A stretch of 64,000 nucleotides of DNA from the NCBI GenBank assembly GCA_937864535.1, contig CALMJS010000034.1, forward strand, positions 21,775-85,774, read 5' to 3'. Below, piece after piece: positions 17,674 through 28,583 of this stretch (position 1 is the stretch's first letter; each line of letters begins with the position of its first letter). The DNA comes from an uncultured Paracoccaceae bacterium (GTDB lineage: Bacteria; Pseudomonadota; Alphaproteobacteria; Rhodobacterales; Rhodobacteraceae). The translations under genes were made by a program, and so were the position numbers. Under the pieces are notes generated by a model. The model worked only from the letters and a program-made list of their open reading frames with translations. It was not told the origin of the DNA and did no database searches.

Positions 17674-18782
17674 CGTTTGCGGACGATGACCGAGCCGACG
17701 GAATACCCGGCACCAAAGGAACAGATCAGCCCCGTCGCCCCGCCGGGCAGATCTGACGAGTATTTGTCAAAGGCGATGATCGACCCGGCAGATGACGTGT
17801 TGGCGTAGTCCTGCAGGATATTGGGCTGTTCGCCCGGTTCGGGGTCGCGGCCCAGAACCTTTTTGCCGATGTAATCGTTCATGGTTTTATTGGCCTGATG
17901 CAGCCAGAGCCGCGACAACGCCGATGACGGCAGGCTCTCGGCCTCTAGATGGTCGGCGATATGGGCGCTGACGAGGGGCAGCACCTCTTTGAAGACCTTG
18001 CGCCCGTTTTGCATGAACCGCATGTCGCGACGGTCCTCCATCGCGTCCCGCGTCGGTCGAAGGAAGCCATTGTTGTTGCGGATGTTGTTGGAAAATTTGG
18101 TGGCACAGCGGGTAGACAAAACTTGCCAGCCGTCCTGACCGCTGTCGCGTTCCAGCAGGACGGCGGTGGCGACGTCGCCAAAGATGAAATGGCAATCGCG
18201 GTCCCGCCATTCCAGATGGCCAGAGGTGATTTCCGGGCTGATCACCAGCGCCCGCTGCACCGACCCCGCCCGGATCATGTCGGCGGCGGTCTGGATGCCA
18301 AAGGTCGCCGAGGAACAGGCCACATTCATATCGAAGGCCAGCCCCCCCGCGCCCAGCAGCGCCTGAATTTCCACGGCCATCGCCGGATAGGCGCGCTCCA
18401 TATTCGAGGCGGCACAAAGGATCAGGTCGATATCGCCGCCCGTCAGGCCCGCGCGATCCAGCGCCTGCTGCGCCGCCTGAACGCCGATCTCGGCCATCAT
18501 CGACGGGTCGTCATCCGCGCGCTCAGGATATCGCGGATACAGGCGGGTGGGGTCCAGAATGCCGTCACGGGTCATGACGAACCGGCTGTGGATGCCAGAG
18601 GCCGCGACGATAAAGTCGGTGGACGAATGCGGCACCGGATCAAAGGTCCCGGCGGCGATATCCTCGGCATGCGCCGCGTTTTGCAGATCCGCATAGGCGT
18701 TGAAGGCCGCGACGAGTTCGTCGTTCGAAATCGAAAACGGCGGCGTGAAAACGCCGGTGGCGGTGATGACGGCCTGATACAT
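17670..18782 (-). CDS. Beta-ketoacyl-ACP synthase III family protein (FabH-like)
   Basis: 370 aa, longer than housekeeping FabH (~320) because of an insertion around residues 28-55. The thiolase-fold triad is present: Cys156 in NVACSSATFG, His in WLHQANKTMND, Asn in YANTSSAGS. It condenses an acyl-CoA or acyl-ACP with malonyl-ACP, or transfers acyl groups. No fatty acid genes are adjacent, so it may be a second, specialised FabH. GGAGGGG precedes the ATG. The carB terminator lies between it and carB. Confidence 0.85.
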   Translation of the reverse strand: MYQAVITATGVFTPPFSISNDELVAAFNAYADLQNAAHAEDIAAGTFDPVPHSSTDFIVAASGIHSRFVMTRDGILDPTRLYPRYPERADDDPSMMAEIGVQAAQQALDRAGLTGGDIDLILCAASNMERAYPAMAVEIQALLGAGGLAFDMNVACSSATFGIQTAADMIRAGSVQRALVISPEITSGHLEWRDRDCHFIFGDVATAVLLERDSGQDGWQVLSTRCATKFSNNIRNNNGFLRPTRDAMEDRRDMRFMQNGRKVFKEVLPLVSAHIADHLEAESLPSSALSRLWLHQANKTMNDYIGKKVLGRDPEPGEQPNILQDYANTSSAGSIIAFDKYSSDLPGGATGLICSFGAGYSVGSVIVRKR

Positions 18783-18863
18783 GGAACCCCTCCGAAACCT
18801 TCGGTCAACGTGACGGTCAGGGTCAGGATTGTCCAGAATGACGGTGGGTCGTTTCGTCCAAAG

Positions 18864-18893
18864 AAAAAGGCCGATCCATCGGACCGGCCTTTC
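18864..18893 (-). terminator. Rho-independent terminator of carB
   Basis: On the minus strand AGGCCGGTCC-GAT-GGATCGGCCT forms a GC-rich stem (one G.T/bulge position) followed by TTTTTC. It lies 20-50 bp after the carB stop and upstream of the FabH-like gene, isolating the two transcripts. Confidence 0.8.
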
Positions 18894-18914
18894 TATCGCG
18901 GTGTTCCCGACGGC

Positions 18915-21900
18915 TTAGCCTTGCAGGCTGCGCACGTCGATGTCGCCTTCTTGGCGGGCCTTCATCGCCAGTGCGGCGGCATGGGACCCTGCGGCGGTGG
19001 TGAAGTAAGGCAGTTTGTCGTAGAGCGCGACCGAACGGATTTCACGGCTGTCGTTGACGGCCTGTGCGCCCTCGGTGGTGTTGAACACCAGCTGAACCTG
19101 ACCATCCTTGAGCAGATCAACGATGGTGCGGCCACCCTCATAGACCTTGTTCACGGGCTCGTAGGATACGCCGTTTTCCGCCAGCCACGCGCCGGTGCCA
19201 CGGGTGGCCAGAATGCCAAAGCCCAGTTCGGACAGGATCTTGGCGGCCTCGACCATATCGGCGCCCTTATCTCCGTCGCGGATCGAGATGAACACGTTGC
19301 CCTCTTCGGGCAGGTGGGTGCCAGCGCCCAATTGCGCCTTGAGGAAGGCGCGGGCAAAGGAACGGTCCCACCCCATGACTTCGCCGGTCGAGCGCATTTC
19401 CGGCCCGAGGATCGTATCGACGCCGGGGAAACGGGCAAAGGGCAGAACCGCCTCTTTGACGCTGAACCACGGGGTCTTCGGATCGGCGAGGGTGAAGGGA
19501 TCGCCCTGCGGCAGGGTTGCCATCGGGTCCATATCCGCCGGGAAGGCGTCGCGCAGCGGGAAGTTCGACAGCGGCTCGCCCGCCATCAAACGCGCCGCGA
19601 TCGAGGCGATGGCCGAGTCGGTCGCCTTGGCCACAAAGGGCACCGTGCGCGAGGCGCGCGGGTTCACTTCGATCAGGTAGACATCCGTGCCCTTGACCGC
19701 GAACTGGACGTTCATCAGGCCCTTGACCTCGAGAGCGAGGGCGAGCGCGACGGTCTGCTTGCGGATTTCGTCGACGATTTCGGCGGGCAGGGTGTGCGGC
19801 GGCAAACAGCAGGCCGAGTCGCCCGAGTGCACGCCGGCCTCTTCGATGTGCTGCATGATGCCCGCAACGTGGACATTCTTGCCATCGCAGAGCGCGTCAA
19901 CGTCAACCTCGGTCGCGCCAGACAGATAGCTGTCCAGCAGAACCGGGCTATCACCGGACACCACGACAGCCTCGGAGATGTAGCGTTCCAGTTGTGACTG
20001 GTCGCGCACGATCTCCATCGCCCGGCCACCCAGCACGTAGGAGGGGCGGATCACCAGCGGGAAGCCGATGTTTGCCGCGATATCCAGTGCCTGTGCATCC
20101 GAATGGGCTATGCCGTTGACCGGCTGTTTCAGGCCCAGACGGTTGACCAGATACTGGAACCGCTCGCGGTCTTCGGCAAGGTCGATCGCGTCGGGCGAAG
20201 TGCCGAGGATCGGAATCCCGTTTTCATGCAGCGCGTTGGCCAGTTTCAGCGGGGTCTGGCCGCCGAACTGGACGATCACACCATGCAGGGTACCGTTTTG
20301 CTGTTCCACGCGCAGGATTTCCATCACGTGTTCGAACGTCAGCGGTTCGAAATACAAACGGTCCGAGGTGTCATAGTCGGTCGACACGGTCTCGGGGTTG
20401 CAGTTGATCATGATGGTTTCATAGCCCTGTTCCGTCAGAGAGAAACAGGCATGGCAACAGCAGTAATCGAACTCGATCCCTTGACCGATCCGGTTCGGGC
20501 CACCGCCAAGGATGACGACCTTTTTGCGGTCGGTCGGGCGGCTTTCGCATTCCACGTCGCCCATCGCCGGGACTTCGTAGGTGGAATACATATAGGGGGT
20601 CTGGGCCTCGAATTCGGCAGCGCAGGTGTCGATCCGCTTGAACACGGCCGTGACGCCGAGGTTATGACGGGCGCGGCGGATATTGTCTTCGTCCCGGCCG
20701 GTCAGCTTGGCCAGACGCGCGTCGGTAAAGCCCATCATCTTGAGCTTGCGCAGGCCGTGTTCCGTCACCGGCAGACCGTTCTTTTTCACGTCGGCTTCGG
20801 CATCGACGATTTCGCGGATGCGGCACAGGAACCACGGATCAAATGCGGTGATCGCCTGAATTTCGTCGTTGCTGAACCCTTCACGCATCGCCTGAGCGAT
20901 CACGCGCAGACGGTCCGGGGTCGCCTTGGACAGGGCGGCGGAAATCGCGGCCTTATCCGGGGCGCCGGGGATTTTCACCTCGTCAAACCCGGTCAGGCCG
21001 GTTTCCATCGAGGCCAGCGCCTTTTGCATGGATTCGTGGAAGGTCCGGCCAATCGCCATCGCCTCGCCCACCGACTTCATCGCGGTGGTCAGTTCCGGTT
21101 TGGAGCCGGGGAACTTTTCAAAGGCAAAGCGCGGGATCTTGGTGACGACATAGTCGATGGTCGGCTCGAACGAGGCGGGGGTCACCTTGGTGATGTCGTT
21201 GTCCAATTCGTCCAGCGTGTAGCCGACCGCCAGTTTGGCCGCGATTTTCGCAATCGGGAAACCGGTCGCCTTGGACGCCAGAGCCGAGGACCGCGACACG
21301 CGCGGGTTCATTTCGATAACGACCATGCGGCCGTCCTTGGGGTTGATCGCCCACTGCACGTTCGAGCCGCCAGTTTCCACGCCGATTTCCCGAAGAACCG
21401 CGATCGAGCCGTTGCGCATGATCTGGTATTCTTTGTCTGTCAGCGTCAGCGCGGGGGCGACGGTGATCGAATCGCCGGTGTGCACGCCCATCGGGTCCAC
21501 GTTTTCGATGGAACACACGATAATGGCGTTGTCGGCTTTGTCGCGGACAACCTCCATTTCGTATTCTTTCCAGCCCAGCAGCGATTCATCGACCAGAATC
21601 TGACCCACAGGCGAAGCGTCCATGCCCGAGCGGCAGTAGTATTCGTATTCTTCGCGGTTATAGGCTACGCCGCCGCCGGTACCGCCCAGCGTAAAGGCGG
21701 GACGGATGATCGCCGGCAGGCCGATTTCTTCGAGGGCGGCAGTTGCCAGTGCCAGACCGGCCTTGAGGTCTTTTTTGCCCTTGGCGTCCTTGGGGGCGGT
21801 GACGATGGTGGCCTTGGGGTTTTCGATGCCCAGACGATCCATCGCTTCGCGGAACAGCTTGCGGTCCTCTGCCATTTCGATGGCGTCGCGTTTCGCGCCG

Positions 21901-22247
21901 ATCATTTCGACGTTGAACTTTTCCAGCACGCCCATGTCGGCCAGTGCCAGAGCGGTGTTCAGACCGGTTTGGCCGCCCATCGTCGGCAGCAGCGCGTCGG
22001 GGCGTTCCTTTTCGATGATCTTGGCCACCACTTCGGGGGTGATCGGTTCGATATAGGTCGCGTCGGCCAGACCCGGGTCGGTCATGATCGTTGCCGGGTT
22101 CGAGTTTACGAGGATAACGCGGTATCCTTCTTCGCGCAGGGCTTTACAGGCTTGAGCGCCCGAGTAGTCAAATTCGCAGGCCTGTCCGATGACAATGGGC
22201 CCCGCTCCGATGATCATGATCGACTTGATGTCGGTTCTCTTCGGCAT
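18915..22247 (-). CDS. carB: Carbamoyl-phosphate synthase large subunit
   Basis: 1110 aa. It makes carbamoyl phosphate from bicarbonate, ATP and ammonia for arginine and pyrimidines. There are two ATP-grasp halves: the first begins [21 protein letters not shown], the second [20 protein letters not shown]. The C-terminal allosteric MGS-like domain carries [19 protein letters not shown] lies just before the ATG. carA is not in the window; argF, which uses the product, is at 41.9 kb. A good promoter lies at 22316-22343. Confidence 0.97.
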   Translation of the reverse strand: MPKRTDIKSIMIIGAGPIVIGQACEFDYSGAQACKALREEGYRVILVNSNPATIMTDPGLADATYIEPITPEVVAKIIEKERPDALLPTMGGQTGLNTALALADMGVLEKFNVEMIGAKRDAIEMAEDRKLFREAMDRLGIENPKATIVTAPKDAKGKKDLKAGLALATAALEEIGLPAIIRPAFTLGGTGGGVAYNREEYEYYCRSGMDASPVGQILVDESLLGWKEYEMEVVRDKADNAIIVCSIENVDPMGVHTGDSITVAPALTLTDKEYQIMRNGSIAVLREIGVETGGSNVQWAINPKDGRMVVIEMNPRVSRSSALASKATGFPIAKIAAKLAVGYTLDELDNDITKVTPASFEPTIDYVVTKIPRFAFEKFPGSKPELTTAMKSVGEAMAIGRTFHESMQKALASMETGLTGFDEVKIPGAPDKAAISAALSKATPDRLRVIAQAMREGFSNDEIQAITAFDPWFLCRIREIVDAEADVKKNGLPVTEHGLRKLKMMGFTDARLAKLTGRDEDNIRRARHNLGVTAVFKRIDTCAAEFEAQTPYMYSTYEVPAMGDVECESRPTDRKKVVILGGGPNRIGQGIEFDYCCCHACFSLTEQGYETIMINCNPETVSTDYDTSDRLYFEPLTFEHVMEILRVEQQNGTLHGVIVQFGGQTPLKLANALHENGIPILGTSPDAIDLAEDRERFQYLVNRLGLKQPVNGIAHSDAQALDIAANIGFPLVIRPSYVLGGRAMEIVRDQSQLERYISEAVVVSGDSPVLLDSYLSGATEVDVDALCDGKNVHVAGIMQHIEEAGVHSGDSACCLPPHTLPAEIVDEIRKQTVALALALEVKGLMNVQFAVKGTDVYLIEVNPRASRTVPFVAKATDSAIASIAARLMAGEPLSNFPLRDAFPADMDPMATLPQGDPFTLADPKTPWFSVKEAVLPFARFPGVDTILGPEMRSTGEVMGWDRSFARAFLKAQLGAGTHLPEEGNVFISIRDGDKGADMVEAAKILSELGFGILATRGTGAWLAENGVSYEPVNKVYEGGRTIVDLLKDGQVQLVFNTTEGAQAVNDSREIRSVALYDKLPYFTTAAGSHAAALAMKARQEGDIDVRSLQG

Positions 22248-22548
22248 AACGGACCTCTTTCTTTTCTGGCAGCTGGCGCAGGGCGGCGCGGGACGGCGCG
22301 CCCAAATTGACGTGCCTTATAGGCATGGCGCGGCAGGGTTCAAGCCTAGACAGACACCATCGGCAACTTATTCGGCATATGGACCTCGGGGATAGGGGCC
22401 ATCTGACGGAATTTTGCGAATTTCGGGCGAAAATGGGCTGTTTGTTACCCGCAGACTCGGGCAGCTAGGCGGTGTTTGCATTCGCAGCACAGGTGTGATC
22501 CCTGCTGGGGGTGAATCGCTTGGGCAGATCAGGACAAAGGGAACCGCG
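22248..22548. other. 301-bp divergent spacer between carB and pabB
   Basis: It holds the predicted carB promoter (minus) and the untranslated lead of pabB (plus). A frame in phase with pabB is open from 22414 but lacks similarity to the family. I see no terminator, repeat or RNA gene here. Confidence 0.6.
22316..22343 (-). promoter_or_regulatory. Predicted sigma-70-type promoter of carB
   Basis: On the minus strand TTGAAC (22343-22338) and TATAAG (22321-22316) are separated by 16 bases, close to the housekeeping consensus. The start of transcription would be about 60 bases before the carB ATG at 22247. Confidence 0.55.
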
Positions 22549-23652
22549 ATGCGCGTGACATTCGATCATGGGCCAATGGGCGGGGCGGCGCTGTTTGAAA
22601 ACGCCCGCCAGGTGATCGAGGCATGGACCGCCGAACAGGTGCCCGCCGCGCTGTCGGCATTGGACGCGGCAGAGGGCTGGCTGGCGGGCTATTGCAGCTA
22701 TGAACTGGGCTATGCGCTAGAGCCGCGTCTGCATGCGCTGATGCCATCGCAGCGCAGGGTGCCGCTGATCCGGTTCGGTGTTTACGACGCACCCAAAGCG
22801 CCGACACCCGTCGCGCCCTCCGGCGGGCTCGGTCCGTTGGTGCCGCAGTGGTCCGCCGCTGACCACGCCGCCGCCATCGCGCAGGTGCGCGGCTATATTG
22901 CTGCGGGGGATGTCTATCAGATCAATCTGACCTTTCCGGTCGAGGCCGAGGCGCATGGCACGCCGCAGGGTCTGTTCGCGGCCTTGGCAGCGCATCAATC
23001 CGTTGGCCATGGGGCACTGATCGAACAGGACGGTCCGGCGATTCTGTCCCGTTCGCCCGAACTGTTCTATCGGGTGACCGGGGGCCAGATCGAAACGCTG
23101 CCGATGAAGGGGACGATGCCGCGCGGGCTGACCCCGGCCGAGGATGCCGCACACCGCGATTTTCTGGCCAGCGATGAAAAGAACCGCGCCGAAAATCTGA
23201 TGATCGTCGATCTGCTGCGCAATGACCTGTCGCGGGTCTGCGTTCCGGGAACTGTGCGGGTGCCGGACCTGTTTCGCGTGGATACCTATGCCACCGTGCA
23301 CCAGATGGTCAGCCGCGTGACTGCGCGGCTGCGCCCCGAGGTCACGACCGCGGACATTCTGGCGGCGCTCTTTCCCTGCGGGTCGATCACAGGCGCGCCG
23401 AAACTGCGAGCGATGCAGATCATCCGCGACCTCGAACCTTGGCCCCGGGATATCTATTGCGGCAGCATCGGATGGATCGCGCCGAACGGCGACGCCTGTA
23501 TGAATGTGGCAATTCGCACGCTGTTGATCGAGGATCGCCGCGCCACGCTGAATGTCGGCGGCGGGATCGTCTGGGATTCGACCGCCGAGGCCGAATACGC
23601 CGAAGCGCTGTGGAAAACCCGCTTTGCACAGCTGCCTTTGGTGGCGGCATAG
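22549..23652 (+). CDS. pabB: Aminodeoxychorismate synthase component I
   Basis: 367 aa chorismate-binding enzyme; makes 4-amino-4-deoxychorismate for folate. The Lys in [11 protein letters not shown] marks PabB rather than TrpE, where Ala is usual. Other motifs: [22 protein letters not shown] and [15 protein letters not shown]. It lacks much of the N-terminal domain found in longer PabB, which is common in this group. ATG 22549 has AAAGGG upstream. No pabA or pabC is adjacent; folC at 11 kb belongs to the same pathway. Confidence 0.9.
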   Translation: MRVTFDHGPMGGAALFENARQVIEAWTAEQVPAALSALDAAEGWLAGYCSYELGYALEPRLHALMPSQRRVPLIRFGVYDAPKAPTPVAPSGGLGPLVPQWSAADHAAAIAQVRGYIAAGDVYQINLTFPVEAEAHGTPQGLFAALAAHQSVGHGALIEQDGPAILSRSPELFYRVTGGQIETLPMKGTMPRGLTPAEDAAHRDFLASDEKNRAENLMIVDLLRNDLSRVCVPGTVRVPDLFRVDTYATVHQMVSRVTARLRPEVTTADILAALFPCGSITGAPKLRAMQIIRDLEPWPRDIYCGSIGWIAPNGDACMNVAIRTLLIEDRRATLNVGGGIVWDSTAEAEYAEALWKTRFAQLPLVAA

Positions 23653-23747
23653 GGCGACAAAGGCTATTCCGGGTCGCGCCGCACTTGACTTCCTGCGCCG
23701 CAACCTGTGTATCGACGCCGAACCCCGTAAACCAAGGGATACGACCT

Positions 23748-25535
23748 ATGCACGCCTATCGCACCCATACTTGCGCCCAACTGACCAAGGAAAATGTCGG
23801 CCAGACCGTCCGGCTGTCTGGCTGGGTCCACCGGGTACGCGACCACGGCGGGATTTTGTTCATCGACCTGCGCGACACCTATGGCGTGACGCAGGTGCTG
23901 TGCGATCCCGACAGCCCCGCCTTTGCCGATGTGGAAAAGGTCCGCAGCGAATGGTGTATTCGCATCGACGGCGAAGTGAAGGCCCGTTCGGCCGATCTGG
24001 TGAACCCCAAGCTGCCGACCGGCGAAATCGAAGTGTTCGTCCGTGATATCGAAGTGCTTGGCGCGTCCAAAGAACTGCCGCTGATGGTGTTCGGCGATCA
24101 GGAATACCCCGAAGAAACCCGGCTCAAGTATCGCTATCTGGACCTGCGCCGCGATGCGATGCAGACCAGCATGAAGCTGCGCACCGACGTCGTGCGGTCC
24201 ATGCGCCAGCGCATGTGGGACAAGGGCTTCCGCGAATTCCAGACGCCGATCATCACCGCCTCGTCCCCAGAGGGCGCACGCGACTTCCTCGTGCCGTCGC
24301 GTCTGCACCCGGGCAAGTTCTACGCCCTGCCGCAGGCTCCGCAGCAGTTCAAGCAGCTGATCATGGTGTCGGGCTACGACAAATATTTCCAGATCGCGCC
24401 CTGTTTCCGCGACGAAGACCCGCGCGCTGACCGTTCGCCGACCGATTTCTACCAGCTCGACCTCGAAATGTCGTTCGTGACCCAGCAGGACGTGTTCGAC
24501 ACCATCGCACCGGTTCTGGCAGGGGTGTTCAGCGAATTTGGCGGCGGCAAAAAGGTCGATAATCCGGCGGAATGGCCGCAGATTTCCTACCGTGATGCCG
24601 CCCTGTGGTACGGCACCGACAAGCCGGACCTGCGCAACCCGATCAAGATGCAGACCGTGTCCGAGCATTTCGCCGGTTCCGGTTTCGCCATTTTTGCAAA
24701 ACTGCTGGAACAGGACGGCACCGAAATCCGTGCGATTCCGGCCCCGACCGGCGGGTCGCGCAAATTCTGTGACCGGATGAACGCCTTTGCCCAGAAAGAG
24801 GGTCTGCCCGGCATGGGCTATATCTTCTGGCGCACCGCCGACAACGGCGAGATGGAAGCCGCAGGTCCGCTGGCCAAAAACATCGGCCCGGAACGCACCG
24901 AAGCGATCCGCCAGCAGCTTGGCCTTGGGAACGGCGACGCGGCCTTCTTCCTTGGCGGCAAGCCGTCGTCCTTTGAAAAGGTCGCAGGCAAGGCCCGCAC
25001 CGTGATCGGCGATGAACTGGGCCTGACCGAAAAGGATCGTTTTGCCTTTGCATGGATCGTGGATTTCCCGATCTACCAAAAGGACGAAGAGACCGGCGGT
25101 TACGAATTCGAACACAACCCCTTCTCGATGCCGCAGGGCGGGATGGATGCGCTGCTTGGCGATCCGCTGGCTGTGCGCGGGTTCCAGTACGACCTCGCCT
25201 GTAACGGCTACGAACTGGTGTCGGGCGCGATCCGGAACCACAAGCCGGAGATCATGTTCAAGGCCTTTGAAATCGCTGGCTACGGCGAAGACGAGGTCCG
25301 CCGCCGCTTTGGCGGGATGGTCAACGCGTTCCAATATGGTGCGCCGCCGCACGGTGGCTGTGCCGCCGGGATCGACCGTATCGTCATGCTGCTGGCCGAC
25401 ACCGCCAACATCCGCGAAGTCATCATGTTCCCGATGAACCAGCGTGCCGAAGACCTGATGATGAACGCGCCGAGCGAGCCGACCAACGAACAGCTGCGCG
25501 AACTGCGTCTGCGGGTTCTGCCGCCCGAAGCCTAA
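23748..25535 (+). CDS. aspS: Aspartyl-tRNA synthetase
   Basis: 595 aa bacterial-type class II enzyme: an N-terminal OB anticodon-binding domain ([23 protein letters not shown]), then motif 2 ([11 protein letters not shown]), a GAD insertion domain, and motif 3 (GIDRIVMLL). It charges tRNA-Asp, and in bacteria lacking AsnRS often tRNA-Asn too. ATG 23748 matches the family start MHAYRTHTC; the upstream open frame runs through pabB and is not real. A terminator follows at 25556. Confidence 0.97.
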   Translation: MHAYRTHTCAQLTKENVGQTVRLSGWVHRVRDHGGILFIDLRDTYGVTQVLCDPDSPAFADVEKVRSEWCIRIDGEVKARSADLVNPKLPTGEIEVFVRDIEVLGASKELPLMVFGDQEYPEETRLKYRYLDLRRDAMQTSMKLRTDVVRSMRQRMWDKGFREFQTPIITASSPEGARDFLVPSRLHPGKFYALPQAPQQFKQLIMVSGYDKYFQIAPCFRDEDPRADRSPTDFYQLDLEMSFVTQQDVFDTIAPVLAGVFSEFGGGKKVDNPAEWPQISYRDAALWYGTDKPDLRNPIKMQTVSEHFAGSGFAIFAKLLEQDGTEIRAIPAPTGGSRKFCDRMNAFAQKEGLPGMGYIFWRTADNGEMEAAGPLAKNIGPERTEAIRQQLGLGNGDAAFFLGGKPSSFEKVAGKARTVIGDELGLTEKDRFAFAWIVDFPIYQKDEETGGYEFEHNPFSMPQGGMDALLGDPLAVRGFQYDLACNGYELVSGAIRNHKPEIMFKAFEIAGYGEDEVRRRFGGMVNAFQYGAPPHGGCAAGIDRIVMLLADTANIREVIMFPMNQRAEDLMMNAPSEPTNEQLRELRLRVLPPEA

Positions 25536-25555
25536 TCGGCAGGCAGCGTCAATAG

Positions 25556-25590
25556 GGGCCAGCGGGGAAACCTGCTGGCCCTTTGCGTTT
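25556..25590 (+). terminator. Terminator of aspS
   Basis: GGGCCAGC (25556-25563) pairs with GCTGGCCC (25574-25581) around a 10-base loop, followed by CTTTGCGTTT. It lies 20 bp after the aspS stop. Confidence 0.7.
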
Positions 25591-25688
25591 CTATCGGCGG
25601 TTTATGCCAGAAACCCGGCGATCACGGCTCTATGACTTGATTTTTGCGCCCCGGCCCCTGACATCTGGGATGAAACGCAGGGGATGAC

Positions 25689-27074
25689 ATGCTGCAACCT
25701 TCTGAAATTGCGGCCATTCGGTTTGGAATTGGCCTGTCGCCGATGCTCTCGGGGCCAAGTGATGCTGCCGGGATATTGGCGCAGTTGGCGCAGTTCGATC
25801 AGGATGCGATTGATCTGCCGATCCCGCCGTTTGACATGGCCCACCCGAGTATCGCTGAACAGCGGGCAATCGGTCGCGACCGGAACCGCGCCAATCAATC
25901 GGGGGATGCTGCCGCGATCGAGGCAGCCCGCGTTGCGACCGATGCCTTGAATGACGCGATGCGGGACCAGTTGCGGATGAACCTGCGCATGACTCTAGCT
26001 CGCGGTGTTGCGGCCAGAGACGGGTTTCGCGAACGGCTGACACGGTTCTGGGCGGACCATTTCACGGTGAAATCCCGCAATGCCGGCGGCCATCATCTGG
26101 TCACGCCCTATGTCGAAGAGGCCATTCGCCCCCATGTTGCCGGGCGCTTTGTCGATCTGCTCTGGTCTGCGACGACGCACCCTATGATGCTCATCTACCT
26201 CAATCAGGTCGAGAGTTTTGGCCCGAACAGCCCACTTGGGCAGTCCAAGGGACGCGGATTGAATGAAAATCTGGCGCGAGAACTGCTGGAACTGCATACG
26301 CTGGGCGTCGGGGCTCCCTATACGGGGGATGATGTCCTGCAACTAGCCAAGCTGTTGACCGGATTGACCTATACTTGGCGGGACGGGTTTGCCTATGATG
26401 CGCGGATGGCCGAACCCGGCGCCGAATCCGTGCTGGGGGTGACCTATCCTGCCGACAGCGATCTGTCGGTTGTGCGCACCCTGATCGAGGATTTGGCCGT
26501 TCACCCCGCGACGGCGCAGCACATCAGCCGCAAAATCGCCCGGTATTTTGTGGCCGATCATCCCGATGACGGCCTGGTTGCAGTGATGACCGATGCCTTT
26601 GTGGCCAGCGCGGGGGACCTGATGGCGGTCTATGAGGCGATGCTGGATCATCCTGCCGCCTGGGACCCGGTGCTGCAAAAGGTAAAACTGCCGCTGGATT
26701 TTGTGACCTCTGGCCTGCGGGCGCTGGGTCTGACGGCGGATCAGGTCATGAGCCTGCCGGATAACCGGATTCACCGATCCTTTTTGCTTCCCATGCGGGT
26801 GATGGGACAGGATTGGGAGCGGCCGATTGGCCCGGATGGCTGGGCGGACGAGGCTGAGGCGTGGATCAATCCGCCGGGCATGGCAGGTCGGATCACATGG
26901 GCGCTTCGCGACCCCAAGCTGATCCTGAGCGATCTGCCTGATCCCCGCGAGTTTGTACATTGGGCGCTCGGCGCCGAGCCGCCAGAGCAGGTGCTGTTTG
27001 CCGCGCGGGCGGCTGAAACCCGCGAAGAGGGGGTCGGGATTATCCTCGCCTCTGCCGCCTTCCAAAGGAGATGA
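25689..27074 (+). CDS. DUF1800 protein
   Basis: 461 aa. It shows the DUF1800 pattern: the N-terminal AAIRFGIGLSP, then ERLTRFWADHFTVKSRN, NENLARELLELHTLGVG and QHISRKIARYFVAD. No catalytic mechanism is known for this family; many members are exported, but no clear signal peptide is visible here. The stop overlaps the ribosome-site region of the DUF1501 gene, so the two are co-translated. This pair is widespread in marine and planctomycete-like bacteria. Confidence 0.85.
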   Translation: MLQPSEIAAIRFGIGLSPMLSGPSDAAGILAQLAQFDQDAIDLPIPPFDMAHPSIAEQRAIGRDRNRANQSGDAAAIEAARVATDALNDAMRDQLRMNLRMTLARGVAARDGFRERLTRFWADHFTVKSRNAGGHHLVTPYVEEAIRPHVAGRFVDLLWSATTHPMMLIYLNQVESFGPNSPLGQSKGRGLNENLARELLELHTLGVGAPYTGDDVLQLAKLLTGLTYTWRDGFAYDARMAEPGAESVLGVTYPADSDLSVVRTLIEDLAVHPATAQHISRKIARYFVADHPDDGLVAVMTDAFVASAGDLMAVYEAMLDHPAAWDPVLQKVKLPLDFVTSGLRALGLTADQVMSLPDNRIHRSFLLPMRVMGQDWERPIGPDGWADEAEAWINPPGMAGRITWALRDPKLILSDLPDPREFVHWALGAEPPEQVLFAARAAETREEGVGIILASAAFQRR

Positions 27075-27076
27075 CG

Positions 27077-28252
27077 ATGGATCGTCGGAAATTCCTGCGC
27101 AACGGGTTGGCCTTGGGGTGTTCGGCGGCGGCATCGCCGGTCCTGACGCAGATGGCCTTTGCCTCTGCCCCGTGGGATACGCGGATCGTGGTACTGATTT
27201 TGCGCGGGGCGATGGACGGGCTGGATGTTGTCCAGCCCTATGGCGATCCGGCCTATGCCGCGCTGCGGCCCAGCCTTGGTCTGGGACCGGCAGGGGGGGC
27301 GCTTGATCTCGACGGGTTCTACGCCCTCCATCCGGCACTGGACCGGTTGATGCCGCTATGGCATGCGGGACAGCTGGGCTTTGCCCATGCTGTGTCCACA
27401 CCCTATCGCGACAAACGGAGCCATTTTGACGGTCAGGACCTGCTCGAGGCGGGCGGCGATACCGTCGGCGGCTTGCGCGATGGCTGGTTGAACCGCCTGA
27501 TGACCGCGACGCCCGCCGTCACCGCCGAGGCCGCCTATGCGATCGGGCGGGACCATATGTTGATCCTGTCGGGGGATGCGCCGGTGTCGCGCTGGTCGCC
27601 CGAGGCACAGTTGACGCTGACCCCGCAGGCCAAGCGGCTGTTGGAACGGGTTTACGAGGGCGATCCCCTCTTTGAGCAGGCCAGCACAGAGGCGGTGATG
27701 ATCGCCGAGAGCCTGGCTGCTGAGGAGGAGTCGCCGATGTCCGATGCGGCGGCGCGGCGCGGTACGGTTGCGCTGGCCAAATTTGCCGCCAGTCGGTTGC
27801 GCGACGAGAGCCGGATCGCCAGCTTTTCTTTGGCGGGTTGGGATACCCACGTCCGGCAGGCCCAGAGCCTGCCACGCGCCCTGCATGGGCTGGCAGATGT
27901 GATTTTGACCCTGCAACAGGAACTGGGACCCGTCTGGGACAAAACCGCAGTGATCGCCCTGACCGAATTCGGCCGCACGGCGCGGGAAAACGGCGACAGG
28001 GGCACCGACCATGGCACAGGCGGGGTTATGCTGACAGCCGGTGGCGCCATTCGGGGGGGGCGTGTGATCGGGGCTTGGCCGGGGCTCGGCGAGGGTGATC
28101 TCTATGCGGATCGTGACCTGATGCCGACGCGGGATGTTCGCGCCCTTGCCGGGTGGGTTCTGCGCAGTCTGATCGGCACCGAGGCCTCGGTGCTGGAAAC
28201 GTCGGTGTTCCCCGGCGTCGATCTGGGCGAGGACCCCGGATTTTTGTCCTGA
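27077..28252 (+). CDS. DUF1501 Tat-exported protein
   Basis: 391 aa. A Tat signal starts MDRRKFLRNGLALGCSAAASP (RR at residues 3-4), so it is probably exported folded to the periplasm. DUF1501 proteins share an alkaline-phosphatase/sulfatase-like fold; visible blocks are ILRGAMDGLDVVQPYGD, FDGQDLLEAG, GWDTHVRQ and TEFGRTARENGDRGTDHGTG, with metal-binding-type Asp/His. ATG 27077 has AAAGGAG 7 bases upstream; ATG 27071 would overlap the DUF1800 stop but is too close to that site. Its substrate is unknown. Confidence 0.85.
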   Translation: MDRRKFLRNGLALGCSAAASPVLTQMAFASAPWDTRIVVLILRGAMDGLDVVQPYGDPAYAALRPSLGLGPAGGALDLDGFYALHPALDRLMPLWHAGQLGFAHAVSTPYRDKRSHFDGQDLLEAGGDTVGGLRDGWLNRLMTATPAVTAEAAYAIGRDHMLILSGDAPVSRWSPEAQLTLTPQAKRLLERVYEGDPLFEQASTEAVMIAESLAAEEESPMSDAAARRGTVALAKFAASRLRDESRIASFSLAGWDTHVRQAQSLPRALHGLADVILTLQQELGPVWDKTAVIALTEFGRTARENGDRGTDHGTGGVMLTAGGAIRGGRVIGAWPGLGEGDLYADRDLMPTRDVRALAGWVLRSLIGTEASVLETSVFPGVDLGEDPGFLS

Positions 28253-28432
28253 TCAGGCGTCGGCAATCGTTGCGGTGGGCGTGTGAACGGCATCGGTGGC
28301 AACGTCCGTTCCGGCGTCGATGACGGCAAACAGGGCGATGACCAACATCAACACGCCAGCGCCCAGGATGGTCCAGTCGACGGCATCGCTGCCCTTATCC
28401 TCGGACCAAAGTCGTTCTGCCAAGCGCACCAT
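28253..28432 (-). CDS. Orphan Flp-like small membrane peptide (59 aa)
   Basis: A 59-codon frame with ATG 28432 and GGAGG 6 bases upstream. The pattern matches type IVb (Flp) pilin precursors: a short charged N-terminus (MVRLAERLWSEDKGSDAVDW), then one hydrophobic helix (TILGAGVLMLVIALFAVI). The Flp VEW motif is VDW here. It is too short for default gene callers. It lies directly after DUF1501 in convergent orientation and about 150 bp downstream of the response regulator on the same strand. It is more than 35 kb from the Tad locus. Confidence 0.6.
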   Translation of the reverse strand: MVRLAERLWSEDKGSDAVDWTILGAGVLMLVIALFAVIDAGTDVATDAVHTPTATIADA

Positions 28433-28583
28433 TCAAGCCTCCGTCATCGATACGGGTCTGTTGTGGCAGGGCACTGGGGCAAGAGTTGGTCGGCTCGACC
28501 CGGGAATCGGGCATTTCCGTGACAGTAGTGCGGTGTTTTCAGTGATTGGGCCGGATATCAGGACAAATCCCTCCGGCATCAGC

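Noticed and set aside
17949..19997. 682-codon plus-strand frame over FabH-like and carB 3' ends
   Set aside because: Same reason; it spans two genes and a terminator and has no protein-like motif.
20103..22310. 735-codon open frame on the plus strand across carB
   Set aside because: Antisense to a fully intact carB; high G+C coding produces long mirror frames. Composition is His/Gly/Gln-rich, typical of such shadows.
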